Positions 1 through 6,168 of a stretch of DNA of 6,282 nt are shown here, piece after piece (position 1 is the stretch's first letter; each line of letters opens with the position of its first letter). The stretch is taken from positions 1-6,282 of the forward strand of contig JBHHYR010000225.1 of assembly GCA_046757585.1 (NCBI GenBank). The letters are read 5' to 3'. Origin of the DNA: JBHHYR01 sp046757585. GTDB taxonomy: Bacteria > Desulfobacterota > Binatia > HRBIN30. The translations under genes and the position numbers were made by a program. Below the pieces are notes generated by a model. That model made no database searches, was not told the origin of the DNA, and saw only the letters and a program-made list of their open reading frames with translations.

Positions 1-34
1 TGAACACCGTCGGCTTCGAAGCCGACGGTGTTCA
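1..34. repeat. Perfect 34-bp palindrome at window edge
   Basis: The left arm TGAACACCGTCGGCTTC (1-17) is followed without a spacer by its exact reverse complement (18-34). The palindrome lies inside the reading frame of the transporter and begins exactly at the first base of the window. This is visible directly. It could be a true palindrome, or a fold-back artefact of the kind found at contig ends; in that case the codons from about 18 onward are genuine and those before it are not. Confidence 0.9.
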
Positions 35-1748
35 CTTCTACCGGGTCGGCGGCCCCGTGGAGTTCGTAGTAGCAGGTGAGGAGTTGAACAGTGCCACGCT
101 CCGTATCGTCCCTGTAATGGTCGCGCTGGTGGGCCTTACACTCTTTGCGCTCTTTCGTTCCGTCACCGTTGCGGCCGCCGCTCTGCTCACGGTTGGCGTT
201 GCTGTGCTGTGGACCCTGGGCGCGCTCGGCTGGATCGGCTGGGCGCAGAACAGTCTCAGCCAAACCCTCGCCCCGCTGATTCTTGTGATCGGCGTGTGTG
301 ACGGCATTCACCTCATATCAAGCTACGCGCACGAATGCGCCGCACACCCTCCCCGGGGCATTGGCGAGCGACGGGCAGCGCTCGAACGCGTGAGCGCCGA
401 CGTCGGCACTCCCTGTGTGATGACTTCTCTGACCACGGCGGCGGGCTTCCTCTCGTTCGCAACCGCGGATCTCCGCAGCTTCGTGGATTACGGAATCATT
501 GCGGCCATCGGTGTCATGTTCGCCCTCGTGCTCTCGTTTAGTTTCCTGCCGCTGTTACTGTTGCGTGTGCAACCGGAGCGGATCTACGTGTCCCGTGCCT
601 CAGCCGTGTGGGAGCGCGGCCTCGCGCGCCTAGTCACCTTTGCGGACAACCGCCGGCAGGTCATCCTAGCGTGCTCCGTCGTGCTGGGCATCGTTTGCAG
701 CCTGGGTATGGCTCGCCTGCGCGTGGACTCCAGCTTCGAGGAGCTGTACGGGACACAGAGCCGGGTGGTCCGGTGGGCGCATTTCGCCAGCCGGCACCTG
801 CGCAAACCTGATGCGCTCGAGGTCGACTTGCAGCTCCCGCCGGATGCCGCGCTCGAGGCGCCCGCAACGCTCGCCGGCATCGGCCGCATCGCGCACGACC
901 TCTCGGGCATCGCTCCACTGGGCAAAGCACACACGGTGCTCGATCTCCTCGCGCAGACGCGACGCCTAGCCTTCGGCGAGGCCGCCGGCGGCGACGGCGC
1001 GGCGGCGGACGCGGAGGAAAACGCCGCCCTCCTGGGACTCGCGAGCGAGATGGGTAGCGGGCGCCTGTCGCGCTGGGTTGACGCGGCGCACCGACACGTC
1101 CGCATTTCGATCGCCTCCGAGAAACTGCCACAGGACGTACTGCGTAGAGTGATGGCGCAGGTGCGCCGCTACCTCCACGCGCTGCCACCTGGCTGGCGGG
1201 GGACGGCAACGGGCCCCCTGGCTTTGGTTAGCGACATGCTCGACGCGATCCGGACCACGCAGCTGCGGAGTTTCGCAGCGGCAGCGGCGGCCGTGGCCGC
1301 GCTGCTGGCGCTGTACCTACGCTCCATCACGTGGACCGCGCTGGCACTCTTTCCGACCGCCCTGCCAGTCGTTGTGACCCTCGGCGTTATGGGGTGGATG
1401 AACCTTCCGCTCGACATTGGCAGCGCCATGGTGGCGGCGGTGGTGTTGGGGATTGCCGTTGACGATATCATCCATCTCCTCCATCACATCCGCTGCTCGC
1501 GCCGCGCCGGACAGCCGCTTGACCTGGCGGTGCGCACCACTATTCGGCGAGTAGGACAGCCGGTGGTGACGACGTCTGTGGCACTTACCATCGGCTTCGC
1601 GGCGCTGATTCTTTCTCCGTGGCGGAGCGTGGCGAGCTTCGGCCTCGTGTCGGCCATCGCAATTGCCGGCGCCCTTGTCGCCGACCTGCTCGTCCTCCCC
1701 GCGCTGATGTTCGTGATGGCCGGTACCTCACACACGCGGGCGGCGTAA
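3..1748 (+). CDS. MMPL/RND-superfamily transporter, C-terminal part (5' end missing)
   Basis: This is an inner-membrane exporter of the MMPL/RND superfamily, which uses the proton gradient to move lipids, hydrophobic compounds or drugs; the substrate here is unknown. The frame is open from base 3 with no credible start, so the gene is truncated; family members usually have about 770-850 residues and 581 codons are present. The visible part begins just before TM2 of the first half. The first TM bundle (about 105-570) contains GVCDGIH with its acidic residue at 300-302. A short linker and the second-half TM (about 655-715) follow, then a periplasmic domain, then the second TM bundle (about 1265-1730). 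The signature GIAVDDIIHLLHH has paired aspartates at 1461-1466, the expected proton-relay position in TM10. Pseudo-twofold halves, each with a loop of type TSLTTAAGF or TSVALTIGF, confirm the fold. It converges on the neighbouring minus-strand operon, so it is probably functionally separate from it. Confidence 0.9.
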   Translation, partial: NTVGFEADGVHFYRVGGPVEFVVAGEELNSATLRIVPVMVALVGLTLFALFRSVTVAAAALLTVGVAVLWTLGALGWIGWAQNSLSQTLAPLILVIGVCDGIHLISSYAHECAAHPPRGIGERRAALERVSADVGTPCVMTSLTTAAGFLSFATADLRSFVDYGIIAAIGVMFALVLSFSFLPLLLLRVQPERIYVSRASAVWERGLARLVTFADNRRQVILACSVVLGIVCSLGMARLRVDSSFEELYGTQSRVVRWAHFASRHLRKPDALEVDLQLPPDAALEAPATLAGIGRIAHDLSGIAPLGKAHTVLDLLAQTRRLAFGEAAGGDGAAADAEENAALLGLASEMGSGRLSRWVDAAHRHVRISIASEKLPQDVLRRVMAQVRRYLHALPPGWRGTATGPLALVSDMLDAIRTTQLRSFAAAAAAVAALLALYLRSITWTALALFPTALPVVVTLGVMGWMNLPLDIGSAMVAAVVLGIAVDDIIHLLHHIRCSRRAGQPLDLAVRTTIRRVGQPVVTTSVALTIGFAALILSPWRSVASFGLVSAIAIAGALVADLLVLPALMFVMAGTSHTRAA

Positions 1749-1786
1749 ACCCTGGCGGCCGGAGCATGCGCCCGTGCGGTCCCGAT

Positions 1787-2044
1787 TCAGGAGGCTGTCT
1801 GCCCGAGCCAGCGCGATAGCCAGCGGGTCAGCCGTGTGTGGGCCGGCACTTCATATCCGCAGCGGGGACAACCGAGGAGTTGGCAGCCGCGTGCGAACGG
1901 GCATCCCGCATGACAGGTGCGGCCTTCCTCCTCGGTGTAGCGATTGCCACACAGGGGGCAGGTGATCTGCTGGTGCGCTGAGGTCATGTGTCTGGCTGGG
2001 GCGAGCTGCGCGGGGGTGGCTGACACGTGCGGCGAGTTGGACAC
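1787..2044 (-). CDS. Small Cys-rich zinc-ribbon-like protein, FeoB-linked
   Basis: This is a predicted cytoplasmic metal-binding protein of 85 codons. Seven cysteines are arranged as CPLCG (C29, C32), C44-H-x2-C48, C54, and CPRCGYE (C59, C62). The two outer CPxCG knuckles look like a zinc ribbon; the inner C44/H45/C48/C54 set could hold a second metal or a cluster. A short amphipathic, Trp-containing tail (about 70-82, TRLTRWLSRWL) follows. I recall similar small proteins next to feoB in other bacteria, but I know of no proven function. The gene starts 4 bases after the feoB stop, so it is probably in the same operon and may assist or regulate ferrous iron transport in place of the absent FeoA/FeoC. 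The start is uncertain: the GTG at 2044 is coupled to feoB, while an ATG at 1987 (66 residues, beginning nine residues before the first Cys) may fit the conserved region better. Neither has a clear ribosome binding site. Confidence 0.8.
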   Translation of the reverse strand: MSNSPHVSATPAQLAPARHMTSAHQQITCPLCGNRYTEEEGRTCHAGCPFARGCQLLGCPRCGYEVPAHTRLTRWLSRWLGQTAS

Positions 2045-2048
2045 GAGG

Positions 2049-4292
2049 TCATTGCAGGCCTCCGGCGCGTAACGCCAGGTTGACCGCGCCGCCGACGAGA
2101 AACGCGAACGGAAAGATGAAGGCGGTGATGGCCAGGGCCATCCGTAACCCGTACTCCTTCACGATCACGAAGAAGTTCGCCACGCACGGCACGAACAGGG
2201 TAATCGTCACCAGCGCGACGACCGCCTGCACCGGTGCCAGCAGCCCATGGTGGAACATGGCGTAGATCCCCGCGGCCCCGTAGTCGCGCCGGAAGAAGCC
2301 GACCAGGAAAGCCTCTGCAGCCTGCGGCGGCAGGTTCAATATCCCCACAACAGCAGGCTCACTGGCGTGAACGATGCGACTCAATAGACCAGCGGCGTCG
2401 AGCACGAACAGGACGAAGGTCCCGAGCACGAAGATGGGTACCGCTTCCTTCACGTACCACTCCAGACGGCCGAGGGTCTTCACCACGATGTTGCCCAGGT
2501 GCGGGCGTCGGATTGGCGGAATCTCGAGGATCAGGTCGGAGCGTTCCCCGGGCAATAGCCGCGCCGCGAGGAAACCGACGGTGAACAATACCCCCACTAC
2601 CACACCGGCCCAGACGACCGGTGCCCACAGCGGCAAGGCGCCGAACAAGCCGAGAATCACGCCCAGCTGTGCCGAACACGGCACGCCGAGTGCCAAGAGG
2701 AGGGTCACCAGCACGCGCTCCTTACGCGTTTCCATGATCCGCGCGGTCAGGGTTGCCATGGTATCGCAACCAAGTCCGAGCACCATCGGCAAGACAGCCT
2801 TGCCGTTGAGGCCCATGCCGCGGAACGCTCGGTTCACGACCACGGCGAGCCGCGGTAGATAGCCCGAATCCTCCAGGACCGAGAAGGCCAGAAAAAAGGC
2901 GGTCACGATGGGGAAGATAATGGCGAAGGCGTAAGTGAGCGCGACCGTGATCAAGCCGTACGGTCCGACGAGCAGATCACGGAGCAGGTGGACCGCGTAA
3001 GCTGCGGGTCCTGCCGCTGGTGCAACGGTGGCCACGAGGCCGTCTACGCCCGTAGTGATGGTCGGGTTGATGTATTTCCCGAAGACGTGTGCTTCGAGGA
3101 AGTCGACGCCAGTGCCCGCTGCAAACACCCCCACAAACCGGTAGATGACGTAGAGCACGACGAACAGAACAGCGAGCGCAGAGCCGCGCCGGCTGGCCCA
3201 GCGTCCCAGCGCTGCGCGCATCTCCGGATAGCGGTCGGCTGCAAGGGCGGCGGCGGCGATGCCGAGCCAGCCCGACACCCGTACCCACGGATCCGTGGCA
3301 AGCGACGGCAACCCGAAATCCCCTGCCAGCAACACGAGGCCTGCCGTGAGCGCACCCACTCCGAGTGCGGTCCAGTGCCACTGCGGGTGCGGATGCGGAC
3401 CGGTTGTAGCCGGTCTCCCTCTCCCGACAGATCGCGTCACTGTCCGTGCCAGTTGCTCGGCAGCTCGCAGGCGTGCCCGACTCAGTACGTAGCTCACCTC
3501 GCCACCGAGCCGTTGCTGCAGATCGCGGTGCGCATCTTCAAGGGTCGTCAACCCCACCGGTGCAACATGCCCCTTCAACCACGGCCGCACCGTCTCGTCG
3601 CCCGCCAAACACATCAGAGCGAGCCAGCGCGGCTGGATGACGAGCCCGGTGAGCAACCGTTCGACGCGCAGCAGTGCGCGTTCCACTGCTGCCGGATAGC
3701 GCACGCGCACATGACTGACGGCAGCGGCCCGTACCGCGTCCGCCAGGGCTCCTAGCCCTTGACCGCTGACCGCGACTGTTGGCGCCACAGGGACGCCCAG
3801 GTGGGCGGACAACTCAGCAGCGTCAATGCTGAGTCCCCAGTCGGCGGCTTCGTCCATCATGTTGAGAACCAGTACGAACGGGAGGCCGGCCTCCGCGAGC
3901 TGCAAGGAAACGACAAGAGCACGTTGCAGATTCTTGGCGTCCGCGACCTGGATGACGCTGTCGACGCCCGCCAGCAGAATGTCGCGGGTTACCCGTTCGT
4001 CTTCCGAGTTCGGTGTCAGGCCGTTAATCCCGGGGGTATCGATCAGCTCGACACTGGGCGCGCGGCGTAAGGCGCCGCGCGTGACCTCGACCGTTGTGCC
4101 CGGGTAGTTGCTGACCGTCGCGTACCGGCCCGTCAGTGCGCCGAAGATGACGCTCTTGCCCACGTTTGGATTGCCAACAAGGGCGATGCGCTGAAACTCT
4201 GCACGCGGGCGAGCGTGCCCGGCTGCGGCTTGCGTCTGCGGCTCGATCACACGCAGCGCCGTATGCCGCGCGGTCGCCATCCGTCGGATCAT
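2049..4292 (-). CDS. feoB: Ferrous iron transport protein B (GTPase/permease)
   Basis: FeoB imports Fe2+ across the inner membrane, coupled to an N-terminal G-protein domain. With the chosen start the protein has 747 residues, normal for the family. G motifs are complete: GNPNVGKS (40-47), switch I YPGTT (63-67), DTPG (85-88), NMMD (144-147) and SGQG (176-179). A helical GDI-type region follows (about 195-285), then the membrane core. Core hallmarks include FGKYINP (404-410), LEDSGYLPRL (473-482), GLGCDTMA (506-513, C509), GVPCSAQ (536-542, C539), RRDYGAAG (668-675) and VPCVANFF (701-708, C703). Two further hydrophobic stretches (about 308-323 and 336-352) precede the expected first core helix, which is unusual. 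I chose the ATG at 4292 because it overlaps the upstream radical SAM stop as TGATG. An upstream GTG (4334) would add 14 residues inside that gene, and an ATG at 4280 is also possible. There is no strong Shine-Dalgarno sequence, which fits translational coupling. No feoA is seen. Confidence 0.97.
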   Translation of the reverse strand: MIRRMATARHTALRVIEPQTQAAAGHARPRAEFQRIALVGNPNVGKSVIFGALTGRYATVSNYPGTTVEVTRGALRRAPSVELIDTPGINGLTPNSEDERVTRDILLAGVDSVIQVADAKNLQRALVVSLQLAEAGLPFVLVLNMMDEAADWGLSIDAAELSAHLGVPVAPTVAVSGQGLGALADAVRAAAVSHVRVRYPAAVERALLRVERLLTGLVIQPRWLALMCLAGDETVRPWLKGHVAPVGLTTLEDAHRDLQQRLGGEVSYVLSRARLRAAEQLARTVTRSVGRGRPATTGPHPHPQWHWTALGVGALTAGLVLLAGDFGLPSLATDPWVRVSGWLGIAAAALAADRYPEMRAALGRWASRRGSALAVLFVVLYVIYRFVGVFAAGTGVDFLEAHVFGKYINPTITTGVDGLVATVAPAAGPAAYAVHLLRDLLVGPYGLITVALTYAFAIIFPIVTAFFLAFSVLEDSGYLPRLAVVVNRAFRGMGLNGKAVLPMVLGLGCDTMATLTARIMETRKERVLVTLLLALGVPCSAQLGVILGLFGALPLWAPVVWAGVVVGVLFTVGFLAARLLPGERSDLILEIPPIRRPHLGNIVVKTLGRLEWYVKEAVPIFVLGTFVLFVLDAAGLLSRIVHASEPAVVGILNLPPQAAEAFLVGFFRRDYGAAGIYAMFHHGLLAPVQAVVALVTITLFVPCVANFFVIVKEYGLRMALAITAFIFPFAFLVGGAVNLALRAGGLQ

Positions 4293-5437
4293 CACGCAGC
4301 CGAGGCGGGCTGCGCTGGCTCGTACCCGCACCACGGATCGGTGGCGAGGTGATTTCGCGTCAAGGCGTAGGCGCGGGAACGTGAGCCGCCGCAGATGGTG
4401 CGGTACTCACAGCGCCCGCAACGGCCGAGCAGGGCGTCAGCATCACGTAGCGCGCGGAACAACGGGGAGTGGCGGTAGATTTCCGCCAGCTCTTGTGATC
4501 GTACATTGCCCGCACACAGTGGCAAGAAACCGCTCGGGAAGACATCGCCCGTGTGCGACACGAACGCAAAGCCGTTGCCGGCGTTCACGCCACGCCGCGC
4601 AAGCCCGACTGTGTGCCCCGGCCCTTCCGAACGCTGCAGGAGGCGCGGCAGTATACCCGGGTGCGCCGGGGCTCTTCCGCCGCCGCGCGCCTCGTGCTGC
4701 GCCACGTAACGGCGGTAATGGGGAGCTTCCGTGACTTTGACGATGAACCGTGACCGCTTCTGCACCCGATAGAGAATTGCGAACAGTTCCTCGCACTGCT
4801 CGGGTGTGAGTCCACCCAACGCTTCGCCACGTCCCACCGGCACGAGGAAGAACACTTCCCAGAACACGACTCCGAGGCGTTCGACGAGCGCCGCCATTTC
4901 CCGCAAGAATGGTGCGGAGCGGCCACAGAGCGTGCTGTTGATCTGCAAGGGCAGACCCGAACGGTGTGCCCACTGGGCGGCCGCCATGGTCTTGTCGAAG
5001 GCCCCCGGAACGCCTCGAAAGGCGTCATGCAACTCAGCGCGCGGAAAGTCGAGACTCAGCGCCAGCTGATCCAGCCCGGCATCCTTGAGCTGGTGGACAA
5101 GATCCTCTGTCAAGGAGTCTGCGGCAGCCGGGATGGTGCCCATCCGAAGCCCAACTGCCTTGCCGTGCCGGATGAGCACGCAGAGGTCGGGGCGTTTCAC
5201 GGGGTCGCCGCCGCTCAGGATGAACACCGGCGTACCCATTGCGGCGGTCTCGCTAAGGAGGCGTTTGCCCTCGTCAGTGGTCAGCTCGGCCGGGTGACGC
5301 AAGGGCTGCGCGGAAGCACGGCAGTGGGTGCACGCCAGGTCGCATGCCTGGGTCGTTTCCCAGATGACGAGGAACGGTGCGACTGCAAAATCGACGGCAG
5401 GCGGCGCAGGCATGACGCAGTAATCATACAGCAGCAT
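4292..5437 (-). CDS. Radical SAM/SPASM-type protein, TIGR04053-like (NirJ/AhbD relatives)
   Basis: This is a radical SAM enzyme: a 4Fe-4S cluster cleaves S-adenosylmethionine to start radical chemistry. The cluster motif is C32-x3-C36-x2-C39 in the context PFLVIWETTQACDLACTHCRA, and a GGDP segment (76-79) corresponds to the GGE motif that helps bind SAM. The C-terminal region carries C340-x2-C343-x5-C349 and C370, a SPASM/Twitch-like set for one auxiliary cluster, with CGGSRSRAYAL where NirJ and AhbD proteins have CGGCRARA. This combination, and the phrases FVSHTGDVFPSGFLPL and AGNVR, match my memory of the TIGR04053 family. Relatives include heme-pathway enzymes (AhbD, NirJ) and peptide-modifying enzymes, so the substrate cannot be assigned. 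It is the first gene of the operon and its stop overlaps the feoB start. Length is 381 residues from the ATG at 5437; an ATG at 5413 (373 residues, MPAPPAVDF) is a plausible alternative. Neither has a convincing ribosome binding site. Confidence 0.88.
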   Translation of the reverse strand: MLLYDYCVMPAPPAVDFAVAPFLVIWETTQACDLACTHCRASAQPLRHPAELTTDEGKRLLSETAAMGTPVFILSGGDPVKRPDLCVLIRHGKAVGLRMGTIPAAADSLTEDLVHQLKDAGLDQLALSLDFPRAELHDAFRGVPGAFDKTMAAAQWAHRSGLPLQINSTLCGRSAPFLREMAALVERLGVVFWEVFFLVPVGRGEALGGLTPEQCEELFAILYRVQKRSRFIVKVTEAPHYRRYVAQHEARGGGRAPAHPGILPRLLQRSEGPGHTVGLARRGVNAGNGFAFVSHTGDVFPSGFLPLCAGNVRSQELAEIYRHSPLFRALRDADALLGRCGRCEYRTICGGSRSRAYALTRNHLATDPWCGYEPAQPASAA

Positions 5438-5533
5438 CTGTACCGTTGCACCAGCACCGTCCCGGGCGGTCCCGCGCGCCTTGCCCGTCGCACACTTGGG
5501 AATCTGCGCCCGGCCGTTTCCCGTTTCTGCGCA

Positions 5534-5552
5534 TCATCAGCCCAGTTGATGA
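5534..5552. repeat. Short inverted repeat TCATCA/TGATGA
   Basis: TCATCA (5534-5539) and TGATGA (5547-5552) are perfect inverted copies with a 7-base spacer. The right arm is shared with the 16-bp palindrome beginning at 5548, so the two structures cannot form together in RNA; as DNA they give repeated GATGA half-sites. At six bases the repeat could be chance, but its overlap with the stronger palindrome is notable. Confidence 0.4.
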
Positions 5553-5563
5553 CCTAGGTCATC
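5548..5563. promoter_or_regulatory. Perfect 16-bp palindrome, possible CRP/FNR-family operator
   Basis: The sequence GATGACCTAGGTCATC is a perfect dyad in the divergent intergenic region. Its core TGAC-N4-GTCA matches the spacing and inner bases of FNR/DNR-type sites (TTGAC-N4-GTCAA), lacking only the outermost T/A pair. It is centred about 42 bases before the Rieske start codon and about 118 bases before the radical SAM start, so it could act on either gene. I see no convincing -10 element next to it, so whether it activates or represses is unknown. Confidence 0.5.
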
Positions 5564-5571
5564 CCCACCTT

Positions 5572-5593
5572 CCCTACCGAACGATAGGTAGGG
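5572..5593 (+). promoter_or_regulatory. Stem-loop covering the Rieske ribosome binding region
   Basis: CCCTACC (5572-5578) pairs perfectly with GGTAGGG (5587-5593) around an 8-base loop. The right arm is the only purine-rich stretch before the ATG at 5598 and probably contains the Shine-Dalgarno sequence, so a folded leader would hide it. As DNA the dyad could equally be an operator, for example for a TetR- or Rrf2-type repressor. The pairing is directly visible; the role is inferred. Confidence 0.45.
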
Positions 5594-5597
5594 CGAG

Positions 5598-6143
5598 ATG
5601 GAATATTCAAGTGTTTTCCCACGGCTGCCCGAGGCGACGCGACGGGATTTCCTCTCACGGGGCCTCACGTTGGCTGGGTGGGGAACCTTCGTGGCGGTGC
5701 TTGGAACCGGGACGTTGGAGACCGTCAGCTTCTTCTTCCCTCGAGTCGTGTTCAGGCCCCCAAGCACCTTTCGCATCGGGACTCCAGAGGCTTTTGTCAG
5801 CAGCGGCAGTGCCGACGCCTATGGCGTCGTTTTCGTTGATCAACGGTGGAAGTCCACGCAACGGTTTTTCGTCGTGCGGGAGCGGGACCGCGTCTACGCG
5901 CTTTCGGCGCGTTGTGCCCACCTCGGTTGTACCGTCAATTGGTTCGGAGACCTCCGAATCTTCAAATGTCCCTGCCATGGCAGTGAATATCACAGCGATG
6001 GCGTCAATTTTGCCGGCCCCGCTCCCCGCCCCTTAGATCGTCTTCGCATCCAGCTCGACGTCGACGGAAACCTGGTCGTTGATACCGGCATCATTTACGG
6101 GCCCGACCGCTTCAACGTGGACGGGGCCTTCGTCAAGCTGTAG
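5598..6143 (+). CDS. Rieske [2Fe-2S] protein of a cytochrome bc-type complex
   Basis: This is the Rieske iron-sulfur subunit that takes electrons from quinol in a bc1/b6f-like complex and passes them to cytochrome c. The 181 residues include a twin-arginine motif TRRDFLS (14-20) and one hydrophobic anchor (about 23-47), which predict Tat export with a retained membrane anchor and the cluster domain on the periplasmic side. Box 1 is CAHLGC (C106, H108, C111) and box 2 is CPCHGSEY (C124, C126, H127). C106, H108, C124 and H127 are the expected cluster ligands, and C111-C126 the expected disulfide. S129 and Y131 occupy positions associated with high redox potential. The segment FPRVVFRPPSTFRIG after the anchor and FAGPAPRPL after box 2 are typical of bacterial bc-complex Rieske subunits rather than ring-hydroxylating dioxygenases. 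The ATG at 5598 follows a weak GGTAGGG. A further frame opens 25 bases downstream, as expected for a cytochrome b operon. Confidence 0.95.
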   Translation: MEYSSVFPRLPEATRRDFLSRGLTLAGWGTFVAVLGTGTLETVSFFFPRVVFRPPSTFRIGTPEAFVSSGSADAYGVVFVDQRWKSTQRFFVVRERDRVYALSARCAHLGCTVNWFGDLRIFKCPCHGSEYHSDGVNFAGPAPRPLDRLRIQLDVDGNLVVDTGIIYGPDRFNVDGAFVKL

Positions 6144-6168
6144 CTACGCCGGCGCCTTGGGACGGGCT

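Noticed and set aside
584..1209. Minus-strand frames of 173 and 182 codons opposite the transporter
   Set aside because: Both overlap each other and the periplasmic domain of the MMPL protein, and are dominated by Arg, Ala, Pro and Ser as expected for shadow frames.
1749..1786. Possible bidirectional terminator between the converging genes
   Set aside because: Only a 4-bp stem with a wobble pair (GCAT/GTGC) is visible and there is no T-tract on either strand, so no terminator is called in these 38 bases.
1787..2044. Naming the small protein FeoC or FeoA
   Set aside because: FeoC is a winged-helix protein and FeoA an SH3-like domain; neither has paired CPxCG knuckles, so no Feo name is justified.
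2988..3755. Long plus-strand open frame (255 codons) opposite feoB
   Set aside because: It is fully antisense to a complete FeoB reading frame with intact motifs, has a composition typical of a GC-rich shadow frame (many Arg, Pro, Cys, His) and shows no recognisable domain.
4292..5437. Naming the radical SAM protein AhbD or NirJ
   Set aside because: The SPASM cysteine pattern differs (CGGS instead of CGGC) and no other heme or heme d1 pathway gene is in the window, so only the broader family is supported.
4964..5557. Plus-strand open frame (197 codons) opposite the radical SAM gene
   Set aside because: It is antisense to the conserved CxxxCxxC region of the radical SAM protein and extends across the intergenic dyads; no protein family is visible.
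5438..5597. Riboswitch in the radical SAM leader
   Set aside because: The minus-strand leader is GC-rich, but I found no B12 box or other conserved riboswitch core, only general potential for pairing.
5446..6036. Plus-strand frame of 196 codons covering the intergenic region and most of the Rieske gene
   Set aside because: It is a frame-shifted reading of the Rieske gene, which has complete motifs in its own frame.
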